Shown: positions 5,172 to 7,096 of the stretch, one piece after another
Layout: the number at the start of each line of letters is the position of its first letter
Numbering within the stretch: position 1 is the stretch's first letter
Source: Bacillota bacterium
Lineage (GTDB): Bacteria; Bacillota; Dehalobacteriia; UBA4068
Assembly: GCA_017439615.1 (NCBI GenBank)
Contig: JAFSIU010000150.1
Location: 1 to 7,096 of the forward strand
Length of the DNA stretch: 7,096 nt
Reading direction: 5' to 3'
The notes under the pieces: generated by a model
Databases searched by the model: none
What the model saw: only the letters and a program-made list of their open reading frames with translations
Told to the model about the DNA's origin: nothing
Translations under genes and position numbers: made by a program

Positions 5172-7096
5172 ATGAATGTAACAGGTATTTTTATCGGCGT
5201 TGCAGCCGGTGTTGTTGCACTTCTCTTTGCATACTATCTTGCTGCAAAGATCGGCAAAGCACCCGCAGGCAATGCAAGAATGCAGGAAATCGCCGGTGCT
5301 ATCCATTCCGGTGCTATGGCATTCTTAGGCAGACAGTATAAGACTTTGGCAATCTTTGTCTTGCTGCTTGCCGCAGTTATTTTTGCAGCAGGTTTGCTGA
5401 CTAAAGGTGCTGACAGCTTGCAGCCCACTACTGCTATTGCTTTCATTATCGGTGCAATTTGCTCTATTTTGGCAGGTTTCATCGGAATGAGCGTTGCTAC
5501 CAAAGCTAATGTCCGTACTGCAAATGCAGCTTCCGAAAGCGGTCTGAACAAAGCTCTTTCCATCGCTTTCTCCGGCGGTGCTGTTATGGGTATGAGTGTT
5601 GTCGGTCTTGGTCTTGTCGGTCTTGGCATCGTTATTTTCCTTTTCCATGATGCTCCCGCAGGCTCCTCCATCATCAATGGCTTCGGTCTCGGTGCTTCCT
5701 CCGTTGCTTTGTTCGGTCGTGTTGGCGGCGGTATCTACACTAAGGCTGCTGACGTCGGTGCTGACTTGGTTGGTAAGGTTGAAGCAGGTATCCCCGAAGA
5801 CGATCCCCGTAACCCCGCTGTTATCGCTGACAACGTAGGCGACAACGTTGGTGACGTTGCAGGTATGGGTTCTGACTTGTTCGAATCCTTTGTTGGTTCC
5901 ATCATCGCTGCTCTCGCTTTGGCAGCTACCATCGGTATCGGTGATGCCGGTCAGGGTATGCTCGCTCCCTTGCTCGTAGCAGCTATCGGTACTGTTTCTT
6001 CTGTTATCGGTTCCTTGTTCGTACGTACCAAAGAAGGCGGCAATCCTCAGAAGGCTTTGAATGTTGGTGAAGTCGTTGCCAATGTTCTGGCAGTTGCCGG
6101 TATCTTTGTTGTTACCAAATTTGTTCTTCCCGAAACCTTTGGTGATGGCTATACCAATATGGGTGTATTCTGGGCTTGCGTATTCGGTCTTGCTGCAGGC
6201 TTCATCATTGGTAAGATCACTGAATACTATACCTCCGGTGATTATAACCCTGTTAAGAAAATTGCTGCTTCCTGCGAAACCGGTACTGCTACCAACGTAA
6301 TCACCGGTATTGCAACCGGTATGGGCTCCACTGCTATCCCGATCATCATCATCGCAGCTGCAATCTTTGGTGCATATCATTTTGCAGGTCTCTATGGTAT
6401 CGCTATGGCTGCTGTCGGTAGGCTCGCAACCACCGGTATCGTTGTTGCTGTTGACGCTTATGGTCCCATCTCCGACAATGCTGGCGGTATCGCTGAAATG
6501 AGCGGCTTGGATCCCAAGGTTCGTGAAATCACTGATAAGCTTGACTCCGTTGGTAACACCACTGCTGCTATCGGTAAAGGCTTCGCAATCGGCTCCGCAG
6601 CTCTCACTGCATTGGCTCTCTTCTCTGCTTATACTCAGGCTGTCGGCATCTCCGCAGGTGGTATGGATATTATGAATCCCCTCGTTGTTATCGGTCTTTT
6701 CATTGGTGGTATGCTGCCCTTCCTCTTCTCCTCTATGACTATGCAGGCTGTTGGCCGTGCAGCAGGTTATATGATCGAAGAAGTTCGCCGTCAGTTTAAG
6801 ACCATCCCCGGCCTTATGGAAGGCAAAGCAAAGCCCGATTATGCAAAATGCGTTGATATTTCTGCAAAAGCAGCTTTGAAAGAAATGATTCTGCCTTCCG
6901 TTCTGGCAGTTGTTGTTCCTCTCGTTGTTGGTCTTACCCTCGGCAAAGAATGCCTCGGCGGCGTTTTGGCAGGTACTCTCGTTACCGGTTTCTTGCTCGC
7001 TATTATGATGAGCAATGCAGGCGGTGCTTGGGACAATGCTAAGAAGTATATCGAAGAAGGTCATCATGGCGGCAAGGGCTCTGAAGCTCATGCAGC
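5172..7096 (+). CDS. hppA: Membrane-bound ion-pumping pyrophosphatase, K+-dependent type (3' partial)
   Basis: This integral membrane pump couples hydrolysis of pyrophosphate to export of H+ and/or Na+. The frame opens at ATG 5172 (AAGGAG lies 8 nt upstream) and stays open to the window end: 641 residues are visible and probably 30-60 are missing. Hydrophobic helices recur along the whole length, as expected for the usual 16-helix fold. Substrate and Mg2+ motifs are GGGIYTKAADVGADLVGK (185-202), EDDPRNPAVIADNVGDNVGD (209-228), DAYGPISDNAGG (428-439) and SNAGGAWDNAKKYIE (614-628). In GNTTAAIGKG (461-470), Ala465 and Gly468 are the signature of potassium-dependent enzymes (the independent class has Lys at the first position). 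The gate region DLFES (235-239) has Glu238 at the helix-6 position found in Na+ pumps and some H+ pumps, so ion specificity is open. Arg417 in a membrane segment (AAVGRLATTG) is unusual, since Met is typical there. Codon use is strongly biased to GGT, GCT, ATC and GTT, suggesting high expression. Confidence 0.97.
   Translation, partial: MNVTGIFIGVAAGVVALLFAYYLAAKIGKAPAGNARMQEIAGAIHSGAMAFLGRQYKTLAIFVLLLAAVIFAAGLLTKGADSLQPTTAIAFIIGAICSILAGFIGMSVATKANVRTANAASESGLNKALSIAFSGGAVMGMSVVGLGLVGLGIVIFLFHDAPAGSSIINGFGLGASSVALFGRVGGGIYTKAADVGADLVGKVEAGIPEDDPRNPAVIADNVGDNVGDVAGMGSDLFESFVGSIIAALALAATIGIGDAGQGMLAPLLVAAIGTVSSVIGSLFVRTKEGGNPQKALNVGEVVANVLAVAGIFVVTKFVLPETFGDGYTNMGVFWACVFGLAAGFIIGKITEYYTSGDYNPVKKIAASCETGTATNVITGIATGMGSTAIPIIIIAAAIFGAYHFAGLYGIAMAAVGRLATTGIVVAVDAYGPISDNAGGIAEMSGLDPKVREITDKLDSVGNTTAAIGKGFAIGSAALTALALFSAYTQAVGISAGGMDIMNPLVVIGLFIGGMLPFLFSSMTMQAVGRAAGYMIEEVRRQFKTIPGLMEGKAKPDYAKCVDISAKAALKEMILPSVLAVVVPLVVGLTLGKECLGGVLAGTLVTGFLLAIMMSNAGGAWDNAKKYIEEGHHGGKGSEAHA

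Noticed and set aside
5601..5626. Short direct repeat (GTCGGTCTTGG twice, 15 nt apart) in hppA
   Set aside because: It encodes a Gly-Leu-Val membrane helix with the gene's favoured codons, so chance repetition is enough to explain it.
5325..7091. 588-codon open frame on the - strand opposite hppA
   Set aside because: It is in codon register with hppA and exists only because hppA lacks TTA/CTA/TCA codons. Its translation is rich in Cys, Asn, Ser and Thr, with no family motifs, while the + strand has a clear membrane pyrophosphatase.

Overview
This window carries a bacterial central-carbon cluster followed by two membrane-protein genes, all on the + strand: gap (5' end cut off by the window edge), pgk, tpiA, gpmI, secG and hppA (3' end cut off). 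There are no rRNA or tRNA genes, mobile elements or CRISPR arrays, and coding density is high. The purine-rich Shine-Dalgarno sites, moderate base composition, TG-extended -10 promoters and the gap-pgk-tpiA-gpmI-secG order suggest an anaerobic Firmicute-type organism. The potassium-dependent type of membrane pyrophosphatase also fits an anaerobe. Negativicutes is my low-confidence guess; nothing here fixes the genus.

Layout. Positions 1-970 encode NAD(P)-dependent glyceraldehyde-3-phosphate dehydrogenase. An 86-bp spacer with a 9-bp hairpin leads to phosphoglycerate kinase (1057-2241). A perfect 16-bp stem with a T-tail (2250-2286) ends this first unit. A new promoter region (about 2313-2349) starts the second unit: triosephosphate isomerase (TTG start at 2410) and, 4 nt after it, cofactor-independent phosphoglycerate mutase (3173-4756). 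A TG-extended promoter at 4765-4793 directly precedes secG (4835-5059), which is followed by an imperfect stem-loop terminator at 5076-5124. The hppA frame opens at 5172 and is still open at the window end (641 codons seen).

How the genes work together. GAPDH, PGK, TPI and PGM are consecutive reversible steps of lower glycolysis and gluconeogenesis. Enolase, which commonly lies between gpmI and secG in Firmicute clusters, is absent here. SecG is a small subunit of the SecYEG translocon. HppA hydrolyses the pyrophosphate made by biosynthesis and pumps H+ and/or Na+ across the membrane. Its link to the glycolytic genes is by position and bioenergetic logic only.

I found no convincing undescribed system. 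The points most worth a second look are residue-level oddities: Lys-Thr at the GAPDH coenzyme-discrimination positions, Gly in place of the second Cys of the GAPDH active-site motif, and a single AGG arginine codon inside a conserved HppA membrane segment. The missing enolase, the intergenic RNA structures and a strong depletion of TTA/CTA/TCA codons are also reported.
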